A stretch of DNA of 6,664 nucleotides from Lentisphaerota bacterium (GTDB lineage Bacteria; Verrucomicrobiota; Kiritimatiellia; RFP12; UBA3636). Numbering within the stretch: the first letter of the stretch is position 1; the number at the start of each line of letters is the position of its first letter. The notes under the pieces are model-generated. The model did not search any database and was not told where the DNA came from. It saw nothing but the letters and a program-made list of their open reading frames with translations. Shown here in pieces: positions 1 to 6,316 of this stretch. The position numbers and the translations under genes were made by a program. The stretch is taken from contig JALHHX010000144.1 in NCBI GenBank assembly GCA_022837245.1, positions 1-6,664 of the forward strand. Reading direction: 5' to 3'.

Positions 1-326
1 CGCAGGAAGTGAGTAAAATGATTGGCGAACAAATGGTGCGAAGGGGTGGCCACCGCACCGCATTGCCGAGCAGGAGCTCGGCGTTCCCGGGACGACCTAA
101 ACCCCAGCACCTTCTGTCCCAACGGTTTTAAGCACTTCCCGCAAGCAGTCCCTTGCTTGCAGGCCCCGCACGTCCGGCGGCACGGGCACAGCCAGGGGTG
201 CCTGCGGCGTGGTGTTTGAGAGCGCCCCGTTCTGCGCGCCGTGTACCGCAGGCGCACGACACCGGCTCCAAGGCAACTTAAAGCAGGACTGCAAAAAATG
301 GGGAAAGTTCTGGATCTTCATATTCC
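1..326. other. Leading region with no recognised gene; GC-rich, several inverted repeats
   Basis: I recognise no gene here. A plus frame open from the left edge (3-131, stop TAA) gives 42 mostly basic residues and might be the C-terminus of an upstream gene. A minus frame (321 down to 97, 74 residues) is rich in Pro and Ala and resembles no family I know. Bases 141-260 are about 72% GC by hand count, well above gatB. Short inverted repeats include 65-71 with 76-82 (loop AGGA), 141-147 with 154-160, 185-189 with 198-202, and 201-207 with 246-252. The last two share bases and so are mutually exclusive. No hairpin is followed by a T tract, so none is a clear intrinsic terminator. I looked for signatures of tRNA, 5S, tmRNA, SRP RNA and RNase P RNA and found none that hold up. 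Confidence 0.5.
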
Positions 327-356
327 TTGGACGGAACGTTAGTTTTATGTCATAAT
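327..356 (+). promoter_or_regulatory. Probable sigma70-type promoter of the gat operon
   Basis: A -35-like TTGGAC (327-332) and a -10-like CATAAT (351-356) are separated by 18 bases and lie in an AT-rich stretch just after the GC-rich leader. Transcription would start near 362-365, leaving an untranslated leader of about 27 bases. That leader carries TGGAG (381-385) five bases before the gatC ATG. No other comparably good promoter was noticed upstream of gatA, gatB or tmk, which fits one transcript for the cluster. The assignment rests on consensus matching only. Confidence 0.5.
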
Positions 357-390
357 ACCCTCTTCAGTTTTTAGTGGATTTGGAGTAAAT

Positions 391-690
391 ATGGGCGCAG
401 AAAATTCAGACACGTTTATCGATGTCGCAAAAGTGTGCGAATTGGCGCATTTCGACTTGCCGCAGGAAGAGATGGACAAGTTCCAAGGGCAGCTAAACAC
501 CATTCTAGGGTATGTGCAGAAGCTTCACGAGCTGGATGTTGACGGCATTGAGCCCACGCTTTATGGCCAGCCTGTCGAGAATGTGTTCCGTGAAGACGTG
601 AACGAGGCGAGTCTTGACCACGAAACCGTCATGGCCAACGCGCCCGAGAGAACCGGGGGCGAATTCAAAGTCCCGAAGATTGTGGAGTAA
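391..690 (+). CDS. gatC: Glutamyl-/aspartyl-tRNA amidotransferase subunit C (GatC)
   Basis: This is the small subunit of the cytoplasmic GatCAB amidotransferase, which converts Glu-tRNA(Gln) or Asp-tRNA(Asn) to the correctly charged amide form. GatC wraps around GatA and GatB and stabilises the complex. The 99-residue product matches the usual family length of about 95. It has the N-terminal helix with the VCELAHFDL segment (GatC proteins typically have HLARL here), the central amphipathic helix ending in LHELDVDGIEPT, and the diagnostic C-terminus FKVPKIVE. The ATG at 391 is chosen because TGGAG lies five bases upstream and the N-terminus aligns with the family. The TAA stop is only five bases from the gatA start, and the gatA Shine-Dalgarno (GGAG, 684-687) lies inside the end of gatC, so translation of the two is probably coupled. 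Confidence 0.96.
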   Translation: MGAENSDTFIDVAKVCELAHFDLPQEEMDKFQGQLNTILGYVQKLHELDVDGIEPTLYGQPVENVFREDVNEASLDHETVMANAPERTGGEFKVPKIVE

Positions 691-695
691 CGCCA

Positions 696-1127
696 ATGCA
701 TCTTGATATTGCGGATATGACGCTATGCGGCGCAGCCGATGGGTTGCGCAAGAAAGATTTTTCGTCGGTGGAGCTGACACAGGCGGTGATTGACGCCGTG
801 GCGGCTAAAGACGGCGAAATCGGGGCGTATCTGACTTTCGACAAGGAAGGAGCGCTTGAAGGCGCAGCTGCGGCCGACAAACGCAGGGCGGCCGGAGAGG
901 ATGGAGATCTGCTCGGCATTCCCTTGGCCATGAAAGACCTCTTCAACGTAAAAGGGCAGCCATGCACATGCGCGTCCAAGATCTTGGAGGGTTACATTGC
1001 CCCCTACGACGCAACAGTCGTGTCCAAGCTTAAGGCCGCTGGCGCAATCCCTGCCGGACGTGTGAACATGGACGAGTTCCACCGAGAACAGCGCGTTCAA
1101 GAAGACGCGCAACCCCGCCGCTCTTGA
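696..1127 (+). CDS. gatA: GatA amidase subunit, N-terminal part (reading frame broken)
   Basis: This is the first part of the glutaminase subunit of GatCAB, an amidase-signature enzyme that hydrolyses glutamine and channels ammonia to GatB. Residues 1-128 align well with the family: the stretch GIPLAMKD carries the catalytic lysine at residue 80 (codon 933-935), followed by the conserved TCASKILE and PYDATVVSKLKAAGA segments and NMDEF at 124-128. After NMDEF the frame reads 15 unrelated residues and stops at TGA (1125-1127). The true continuation is in another frame from base 1081, so the last residues here are an artefact of the frame break. The start at 696 has GGAG eight bases upstream. 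Translated alone, this piece lacks both catalytic serines and could not be an active amidase. Confidence 0.9.
   Translation: MHLDIADMTLCGAADGLRKKDFSSVELTQAVIDAVAAKDGEIGAYLTFDKEGALEGAAAADKRRAAGEDGDLLGIPLAMKDLFNVKGQPCTCASKILEGYIAPYDATVVSKLKAAGAIPAGRVNMDEFHREQRVQEDAQPRRS
1077..1083 (+). other. gatA: Frameshift point in gatA (14 bases missing relative to the family)
   Basis: TTC at 1077-1079 encodes the Phe of NMDEF. One base later, ACC (1081-1083) begins TENSAFKKTRN in a different frame. GatA proteins normally have five residues, Ala-Met-Gly-Ser/Gly-Ser, between NMDEF and TEN. Fifteen bases are expected here and one is present, a net loss of 14. The flanking TTC and TCC share a TC, so a deletion by short microhomology is plausible. 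Restoring the missing residues gives a 487-residue protein, the normal GatA size. Whether this is a mutation in the organism or a sequencing or assembly error cannot be decided from the window. Confidence 0.85.
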
Positions 1128-1131
1128 CAGG

Positions 1132-2145
1132 GTGCCGGGCGGCTCCAGCGGCGGCTCGGCGGCAGCTGTTGCGGGGGGCTTGGCGATTGCATCTCTGGCT
1201 TCTGACACAGGAGGATCGATCCGCCAGCCGGCATCATTCTGCGGTTGCGTGGGACTGAAACCTTCGTACGGACGCGTTTCACGTTTTGGAGTCGGGGCTT
1301 TCGCTTCGTCACTGGACCAAGTTGGGCCGATGACCAAGACGGTAGAGGACGCTGCGGTTCTTCTGGGAGCGATTGCCGGGCGCGACGTGCATGACCAGAC
1401 GACGCTTGATGTTCCGGTCCCTGACTACAGGGCAGCACTCGCTGGAGCAACGTTCAAAGGGCTGCGCATCGGCATGCCGAAAGAATTTTTTGTGGATGGA
1501 GTGGATCCAGAGGTTATGGCCTGCGTGCGGGCTGCCATAGAAGCCTGCGAAAAAGCTGGGGCGCAAGTGGTTGATATAAGCCTACCCCACACCGAATACT
1601 CAATAGCCGTGTACCACATCTGCTCGACAGCAGAAGCTTCAGCGAATCTGGCGCGGTTCGACGGTGTGCGATTCGGCACTAGACGGGGTTCGCCGGAAGG
1701 CGGAATCCAGGAAATGTACGACCGGTCGCGCACCGATGGATTCGGAGCTGAAGTGAAGCGAAGGATCATACTCGGCACCTATGTGCTCAGTAGCGGGTAT
1801 TACGACGCATACTACAACCGCGCGCTCAAGGCCAGAACACTGGTCAGGCGCGACTTCGAAGAGGCGTTCGAAAAATGCGACGTTATAATGACGCCGGTGA
1901 CACCGGCACCCGCATTCAAATTTGGGGCGGTTGAGAACAATCCTCTTAAAGCCTACCTGGGAGACATCTTCACGGCTTCGACGAACCTCGCAGGCATCTG
2001 CGCAATGTCGATCCCATGCGGCAAGACGGCGGGAGGGCTGCCAGTGGGCTTGCAGATATTGGGGCCATCGTTCGGGGAAGTGGCGATGCTCAGGGCGGGA
2101 AGTTGCGTAGAAGCATTGGTTGAGGAAGAAGGGCTTACGACGTGA
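1132..2145 (+). CDS. gatA: GatA amidase subunit, C-terminal part (reading frame broken)
   Basis: This is the rest of GatA. True homology begins at base 1081 (TENSAFKKTRN), before the GTG at 1132, which is simply the first start-like codon in this frame. I see no Shine-Dalgarno for it, so independent initiation is doubtful. The amidase signature is complete: VPGGSSGGSAAAV contains the cis-serine (paired serine codons at 1144-1149), and SDTGGSIRQPA contains the nucleophilic serine (1216-1218). Later family hallmarks are all present: GRVSRFG, FASSLDQVGP, the SGYYDAYYNRALK helix, DVIMTPVTP and LPVGLQILG. Everything downstream of the lesion therefore looks functional and not decayed, which suggests that the break is very recent or a sequence error. 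The gene ends at TGA 2143-2145, overlapping the GTG start of the next frame. Confidence 0.9.
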   Translation: MPGGSSGGSAAAVAGGLAIASLASDTGGSIRQPASFCGCVGLKPSYGRVSRFGVGAFASSLDQVGPMTKTVEDAAVLLGAIAGRDVHDQTTLDVPVPDYRAALAGATFKGLRIGMPKEFFVDGVDPEVMACVRAAIEACEKAGAQVVDISLPHTEYSIAVYHICSTAEASANLARFDGVRFGTRRGSPEGGIQEMYDRSRTDGFGAEVKRRIILGTYVLSSGYYDAYYNRALKARTLVRRDFEEAFEKCDVIMTPVTPAPAFKFGAVENNPLKAYLGDIFTASTNLAGICAMSIPCGKTAGGLPVGLQILGPSFGEVAMLRAGSCVEALVEEEGLTT

Positions 2146-2870
2146 GTCCCGCAGAATTCACTTCTGGCAGACGCCGACGACAATCATTTACACGCCGGAA
2201 AGAAATACCAGTGTTTTTCGGGCAGCCACAAATAAAAGGAGAGCGAGTTTTCAACGAAAACCGTCCTGCTGACGAAGATGCGCCCGCTATGTTCTACAAA
2301 CACAAAAACGGCCAGTTATGGATCGGCGACAGCGTAGCCTGGATGAAAACCCTACCCTCTGAAAGCGTGGAGCTGGTGTTTGCCGATCCGCCATACAACA
2401 TAAGCAAGGCGGAATGGGATACTTTTGCCAGCCAGGAAAAGTACATTCAGTTTTCCATGGAATGGATAGAGCAGGCGGCGCGTGTTCTCAAGCCCGCGGG
2501 GACGTTGTTCGTTTGTGGTTTTTCTGAAATTCTCGCGGAAATCAAACATCCTGCATCACGCTTTTTCACATCATGCCGCTGGCTCGTCTGGCACTACAGG
2601 AACAAGGCCAACCTAGGGCAGGACTGGGGTCGCAGCCATGAAAGTATTCTACACTTCAGGAAGAGCAAACAGTTCACCTTCAATATCGATGCAATACGAA
2701 TTCCATACAATCAACATACCTTGAAGTATCCCTCACACCCGCAATCAGAGAGCAGCCAATATGGCAAGGGACATGTGCCCACGGAGCTTTGGCAGCCCAA
2801 CAAACGCGGTGCCAAGCCAAAAGACGTTGTGGAAATCCCCCAGCGCATATTCGAACCTTCGACAATCTGA
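2142..2870 (+). CDS. Truncated beta-class DNA methyltransferase (N6-adenine or N4-cytosine type)
   Basis: The protein resembles site-specific DNA amino-methyltransferases. The segment GDSVAWMKTLPSESVELVF leads into catalytic motif IV, DPPYN (codons from 2385). WIEQAARVLKPAGTLFVCGFSE, a W-W-Y-K/R-NKANLG-like strand, WGRSHESILHFRKSKQFTFN and IRIPYNQHTLKYPSHPQ follow. Family members then continue through motif X (HPTQKP) to motif I (DPFxGSGT), the SAM-binding loop. Here the frame ends with EIPQRIFEPSTI, so motifs X and I are absent and activity is unlikely. Two starts are plausible. GTG 2142 overlaps the gatA stop and has AAGGG eight bases upstream. ATG 2289 matches where relatives begin but has no clear ribosome site, and the 49 residues before it are basic and unlike the family. 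Local GC is 41% (2641-2760) against 56% in gatB, suggesting acquisition. No restriction endonuclease gene is present. Confidence 0.82.
   Translation: MSPAEFTSGRRRRQSFTRRKEIPVFFGQPQIKGERVFNENRPADEDAPAMFYKHKNGQLWIGDSVAWMKTLPSESVELVFADPPYNISKAEWDTFASQEKYIQFSMEWIEQAARVLKPAGTLFVCGFSEILAEIKHPASRFFTSCRWLVWHYRNKANLGQDWGRSHESILHFRKSKQFTFNIDAIRIPYNQHTLKYPSHPQSESSQYGKGHVPTELWQPNKRGAKPKDVVEIPQRIFEPSTI
2178..2185 (+). repeat. Left copy of 8-base direct repeat bracketing the methyltransferase
   Basis: CGACAATC occurs here, 33 bases after the gatA stop, and again at 2860-2867, at the last codons of the methyltransferase frame. It may be a target duplication or a recombination scar, but it is short and could be chance. 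Confidence 0.3.
2860..2867 (+). repeat. Right copy of 8-base direct repeat bracketing the methyltransferase
   Basis: This is a second CGACAATC, immediately before the TGA that ends the truncated methyltransferase and 31 bases before the gatB start. Its partner is at 2178-2185. No transposase or terminal inverted repeats were seen between the copies. Confidence 0.3.
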
Positions 2871-2898
2871 TAATAGACGACATCTGGAAATTTTTGAA

Positions 2899-4335
2899 AT
2901 GACTTCAGTTAAATACTTGGTATCAATAGGACTTGAGACGCATGTGCAGCTCAAGACGAAATCGAAGATGTTCTGCGGTTGCGCCAACACGTTCGCCGCA
3001 GAACCCAACACAAATGTCTGCCCTATATGCCTCGGCTACCCCGGCGCGTTGCCGGCTATGAACCGCCAGGCGATCAAGTTGACTGCGCTCGCCGGGCTAA
3101 TGCTCGGGTGCAAAATCAGCAAATACAGCAAATTCGACCGCAAGAACTACTTCTACCCCGACGCGGCGAAAAACTACCAGATTTCACAGTTAGACAAGCC
3201 GCTTTGCCTCGGCGGCGGAGTTGATATCCAAGTGCCCGGCGTCACAAAGCGAATCAACCTCACACGCATCCATCTTGAGGAGGACGTAGCCAAGAGCACT
3301 CACCACGCGCGTTCAAGCGGAGTCGATTTCAACCGATCAGGCGTGGCGCTCATGGAGATCGTGTCGGAGCCAGACATGGCTTCCACTGAAGAGACTGTGG
3401 CGTACCTGCGCGCGCTTCGCCAGATCCTCGTATACACGGGCGTCAGCGACTGCAACCTCGAAGAGGGAAACATGCGCAGCGACGTCAACGTCAGCATCCG
3501 CCCGGAAGGCACGACGAAGCTTGGCACCAAGATCGAGATCAAGAACATGAACTCGTTCAGCCACATACAGGATGCGCTAAACTACGAAATCGATCGGCAA
3601 AAACGTGTCCTCTCGGCTGGTGGTTCTCTCGTTCAGGAAACGCGCCGCTGGGATCCCGAGATCGGTGAAACGGCGTCGATGCGTACTAAGGAAAATGCAC
3701 ACGATTACCGTTATTTCCCGGAGCCAGACTTGCTTCCAGTGGTGCTCACAGACGAACTCCTTGAGGAGTGGCGGCGTGAACTGCCGGAGCTGCCAGAGCA
3801 TAAGCGCGAACGGTTCGTTACGGATTACGGTCTTCCTGAATACGATGCGAAGGTGCTCTGCGCGCAGCTTACAGTAGCGAACTTCTTCGAAGAGGCGGTC
3901 GCAAAAGGCGCGCCGGCCAAGAATGCGTCGAACTGGATAATGACCGACGTGCTACGCCTGCTTGGGCAGTCGGACGCCGAAATCTCGGACGTTCCTCTGA
4001 CGACATCGGCATTCGCTTCACTACTGAAACTGGTCGAACGCAACACTATCAACATGCCCGTAGCGAAGACCCTGTTGGAGGAGCTGTTCGAAAAAGGCGG
4101 AGACCCTGCGGCCATGGTAGCAGAGAGAGGGCTCGCGCAGGTCAGCGATACCGGTGCCATAGAAGGCTTCGCACGGGAGGCGGTCGGGGCGAACCCGAAG
4201 GTGGTCGAAGACTTCAAAGGCGGCAAAAAGGCGGCACTGCAGTTCCTCGTTGGACAAGTAATGAAAATGAGCAAGGGCAAGGCCAACCCCAAAATGGCAA
4301 CCGAGGCAATCGAGAAGATCATATCAGAGGGCTAA
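2899..4335 (+). CDS. gatB: Aspartyl/glutamyl-tRNA amidotransferase subunit B (GatB)
   Basis: GatB is the tRNA-binding kinase/transamidase subunit of GatCAB. It phosphorylates the Glu or Asp on the misacylated tRNA with ATP and amidates it with ammonia delivered from GatA. The 478-residue product is normal length. It opens with IGLETHVQL and has a Cys26-x-Cys28 plus Cys41-x2-Cys44 set typical of the structural zinc site. KFDRKNYFYPD (78-88), HLEEDVAKSTH (from 125), MRSDVNVSIR (about 192-201) and DYRYFPEPDL (269-278) follow. The C-terminal YqeY-like tRNA-binding domain ends in GQVMKMSKGKANP (from 452). The frame is open back to 2761, but that extension is only the methyltransferase read out of frame. 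ATG 2899 aligns with the family and has GGAAA eight bases upstream. It lies 28 bases after the methyltransferase stop. I see no damage in this gene. Confidence 0.97.
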   Translation: MTSVKYLVSIGLETHVQLKTKSKMFCGCANTFAAEPNTNVCPICLGYPGALPAMNRQAIKLTALAGLMLGCKISKYSKFDRKNYFYPDAAKNYQISQLDKPLCLGGGVDIQVPGVTKRINLTRIHLEEDVAKSTHHARSSGVDFNRSGVALMEIVSEPDMASTEETVAYLRALRQILVYTGVSDCNLEEGNMRSDVNVSIRPEGTTKLGTKIEIKNMNSFSHIQDALNYEIDRQKRVLSAGGSLVQETRRWDPEIGETASMRTKENAHDYRYFPEPDLLPVVLTDELLEEWRRELPELPEHKRERFVTDYGLPEYDAKVLCAQLTVANFFEEAVAKGAPAKNASNWIMTDVLRLLGQSDAEISDVPLTTSAFASLLKLVERNTINMPVAKTLLEELFEKGGDPAAMVAERGLAQVSDTGAIEGFAREAVGANPKVVEDFKGGKKAALQFLVGQVMKMSKGKANPKMATEAIEKIISEG

Positions 4336-4352
4336 GTGCCTGAACTTTAGCG

Positions 4353-4988
4353 ATGAAAGGCAAGCTGATAACATTCGAGGGAGTTGAAGGCGGTGGCAAA
4401 AGCACGCAGGCCGTGATGTTGACGCAGAAACTGCGTTCTCTCGGTTACGAAGTGCTGACGACGCGCGAACCGGGCGGCACGCCGACAGGCGAGATCATTC
4501 GCGACATCCTTCAGAACGACAAATCTGGCGAACCGATCAGCCCCGCCACCGAAGCTCTGCTTTTCTGCGCAAGCCGTGCGCAACTCTGCCACTACGTACT
4601 AGGTCCCGCACTCGAGCGCGGCGCATGGGTGGTGCTTGACCGCTTCACCGATTCAACATTAGCTTATCAGGGATATGGCCGTGGCTTCGACGTGGAGGCC
4701 TTACGCCAAATGAATGATTTCGCGACTGGACCAGTGAAGCCAGCGCTGACATTCTTGATAAACATTCCAGTGGAGCTAGGTCTTTCACGAGTGCTATCAA
4801 GGAGCAACGGCGCGCGCGACCGCATTGAACGAGAACCAATTGAATTTCATCATAGACTCCACGCTGGCTATCTGGAAATTGCCAAGCGCGAACCTGACCG
4901 CATAGTTGTAATTGACGGCGAGAAAAAACAGTTCGATGTGGCCGATGAAATTTGGAAGGTTGTCGAATCGCGTCTATTAAAACACTAA
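4353..4988 (+). CDS. tmk: Thymidylate kinase (dTMP kinase)
   Basis: This enzyme phosphorylates dTMP to dTDP with ATP in the cytoplasm, an essential step towards dTTP. The 211-residue product has the usual family size. It carries the P-loop GVEGGGKST (residues 10-18), REPGGT (38-43), the dTMP-contacting SPATEALLFCASRAQ segment (63-77), the DRF motif (96-98) followed by AYQG (104-107), and a LID segment with several arginines, RSNGARDRIERE (150-161). It starts 17 bases after gatB with no obvious Shine-Dalgarno, so it is probably translated by coupling or read-through within the gat transcript. Its stop codon overlaps the stop of the convergent membrane-protein gene by four bases. Confidence 0.97.
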   Translation: MKGKLITFEGVEGGGKSTQAVMLTQKLRSLGYEVLTTREPGGTPTGEIIRDILQNDKSGEPISPATEALLFCASRAQLCHYVLGPALERGAWVVLDRFTDSTLAYQGYGRGFDVEALRQMNDFATGPVKPALTFLINIPVELGLSRVLSRSNGARDRIEREPIEFHHRLHAGYLEIAKREPDRIVVIDGEKKQFDVADEIWKVVESRLLKH

Positions 4989-6316
4989 TCAATTACGCGA
5001 CAGGTTGTCCCATTACGCCTGTTTTCCAAAAACAAGTCGATTGTCATGGCGATGAACGGGATCAACGTGAAGACGAACACAACGTTGAAAAATTCACCCA
5101 GAGTGTCGATTGAGACGCCCAGGACCGAAGGATGTCGAAGTACTAGGTAGTAGAAAGCCGCCTCAAGAAGGCTTATAGGCACCATGTAAAATGCGTAGCG
5201 GAAACGGCCGCAGGCAACTTCGTGCGTTGTAAAGCAGCTGGAAGCCATGCGGAGCGTGGCAGTGACGGTGGCGATTCCGAAAAGGCCAGTAAACGAGCTG
5301 TAATCACGCCACATCTCGAGCAAAGAAAAAATCCATGGCCCCATTAACGCAAGGACTACCGAAAAAATAAACCCTACGGCAAGCGTAAACGCGATGGTTT
5401 GAATTAACATGCGGTGGGTTTTGGAACCGCTTTCGAACTTCTCCGAGATGAGGGGGAACATCACGAAAAGCACCGGGCTCACAAGATAAGTCGCGATGTC
5501 GGAAAAGCGGGTTATGTGGTAGTGTGCGGCGGAATGTATGTCAGGCAGGTTGCGCAAGGTCAGCATCTCAAGACTGCCCTTCAGGTTGCCGGCAAGCGCC
5601 AAGCATGAGAGCGGGATGAGGTAAGCCATGAACAGAGGCAAATCCTTGCGGAAATACGGCTCGCATTTAACCTTGCGCCCGAACTTGCGGAAGAAATCCG
5701 CTGCCGTTACACCAATGGTTAGCATGGGTGGGACGCTTTGTCCCACGAAATATCCTGTCAGGCCACGCACGGGCAGCGCGAACAGAAGCGTGGCGAAGCG
5801 CAGTGGGGCTGAGAAGAGGCCGGATATCGACACGAGCCGGAAGCGCTTGAGCGCCTGCAGCGCACCGCTGAAAACAGGAGCGAGTGTGCCGAGAACGCTG
5901 GCGAACACGACGGCCATCGTGAGTAGCCCGTCCTCCACGCGCATGAACTCCAGAATGGACGGCAAGAAGATTCGAGCAATGGTCATTATCCCGATGAAAA
6001 ACACGGAGGATAAAATCATTGCATCACGCAGGAGCGCCTTCACCTTGCCCAGATCGCCGTTTGTTGCGTGCTTGTTGAGCAGTTTTATAAACGGCGTGAC
6101 GAGAACCGCAAGCGGGAATCCAAGGAACCCCCCAATCTGAGCCAGCGGTTGAACAGCGCCGAGCTCCGCCTGTGGAACGTATTTCGGCACTAGCCACAAA
6201 CCGGCGAACACGTTAAGAACGTCGGAAAACCGCTGCACGCAGAAAATTATCACGGCGTACCACCAAAGGGGACCGATTTTCTCTTTGACGTCCTTGAGGA
6301 TTTTGGAAAGCTTCAC
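4985..6316 (-). CDS. MOP-superfamily membrane protein, probable polysaccharide/oligosaccharide flippase
   Basis: This 443-residue protein consists largely of hydrophobic segments. I count about twelve, roughly at residues 16-27, 33-47, 60-78, 99-118, 131-152, 162-182, 186-206, 227-243, 274-290, 305-326, 342-358 and 375-393, with another near 408-430. Short loops between them carry Arg/Lys clusters. The central stretch HYHITRFSDIATYLVSP followed by VLFVMFPLISE resembles the Wzx-like members of the MOP superfamily, in which a GRxxxYLPxxxxxVMFPxxSE-like pattern recurs. The likely role is flipping a lipid-linked glycan across the inner membrane, but the substrate cannot be inferred and no glycosyltransferase genes are in view. 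The start is GTG at 6316; an in-frame TAA two codons upstream rules out an earlier start, and no good Shine-Dalgarno or promoter was seen. Confidence 0.75.
   Translation of the reverse strand: MKLSKILKDVKEKIGPLWWYAVIIFCVQRFSDVLNVFAGLWLVPKYVPQAELGAVQPLAQIGGFLGFPLAVLVTPFIKLLNKHATNGDLGKVKALLRDAMILSSVFFIGIMTIARIFLPSILEFMRVEDGLLTMAVVFASVLGTLAPVFSGALQALKRFRLVSISGLFSAPLRFATLLFALPVRGLTGYFVGQSVPPMLTIGVTAADFFRKFGRKVKCEPYFRKDLPLFMAYLIPLSCLALAGNLKGSLEMLTLRNLPDIHSAAHYHITRFSDIATYLVSPVLFVMFPLISEKFESGSKTHRMLIQTIAFTLAVGFIFSVVLALMGPWIFSLLEMWRDYSSFTGLFGIATVTATLRMASSCFTTHEVACGRFRYAFYMVPISLLEAAFYYLVLRHPSVLGVSIDTLGEFFNVVFVFTLIPFIAMTIDLFLENRRNGTTCRVID

Noticed and set aside
65..82. Seven-base-pair hairpin as a transcription terminator
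   Set aside because: There is no T-rich tract after the stem on either strand.
298..320. GGGGAAAGTTCTGGATCTTC resembles the RNase P RNA motif GAGGAAAGUCCGGGCUCC
   Set aside because: Only the 5' conserved region is partly matched, and the gat promoter and gatC follow within about 70 bases, leaving no room for an RNase P RNA.
1071..1100. Programmed frameshift joining the two halves of gatA
   Set aside because: Residues are missing as well as the frame being shifted, so ribosomal slippage alone would not rebuild the conserved Ala-Met-Gly-Ser/Gly-Ser stretch.
2761..2898. 46-residue N-terminal extension of GatB
   Set aside because: It is the methyltransferase coding sequence read in another frame; family alignment and spacing put the start at ATG 2899.
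2142..2898. Insertion sequence or transposon carrying the methyltransferase
   Set aside because: No transposase-like frame or terminal inverted repeats were seen; only a short 8-base direct repeat.
2142..4335. Methyltransferase-GatB fusion by frameshifting near 2860
   Set aside because: The gatB frame is open through this region, but I see no slippery heptamer or stimulatory structure, and the methyltransferase lacks essential motifs.
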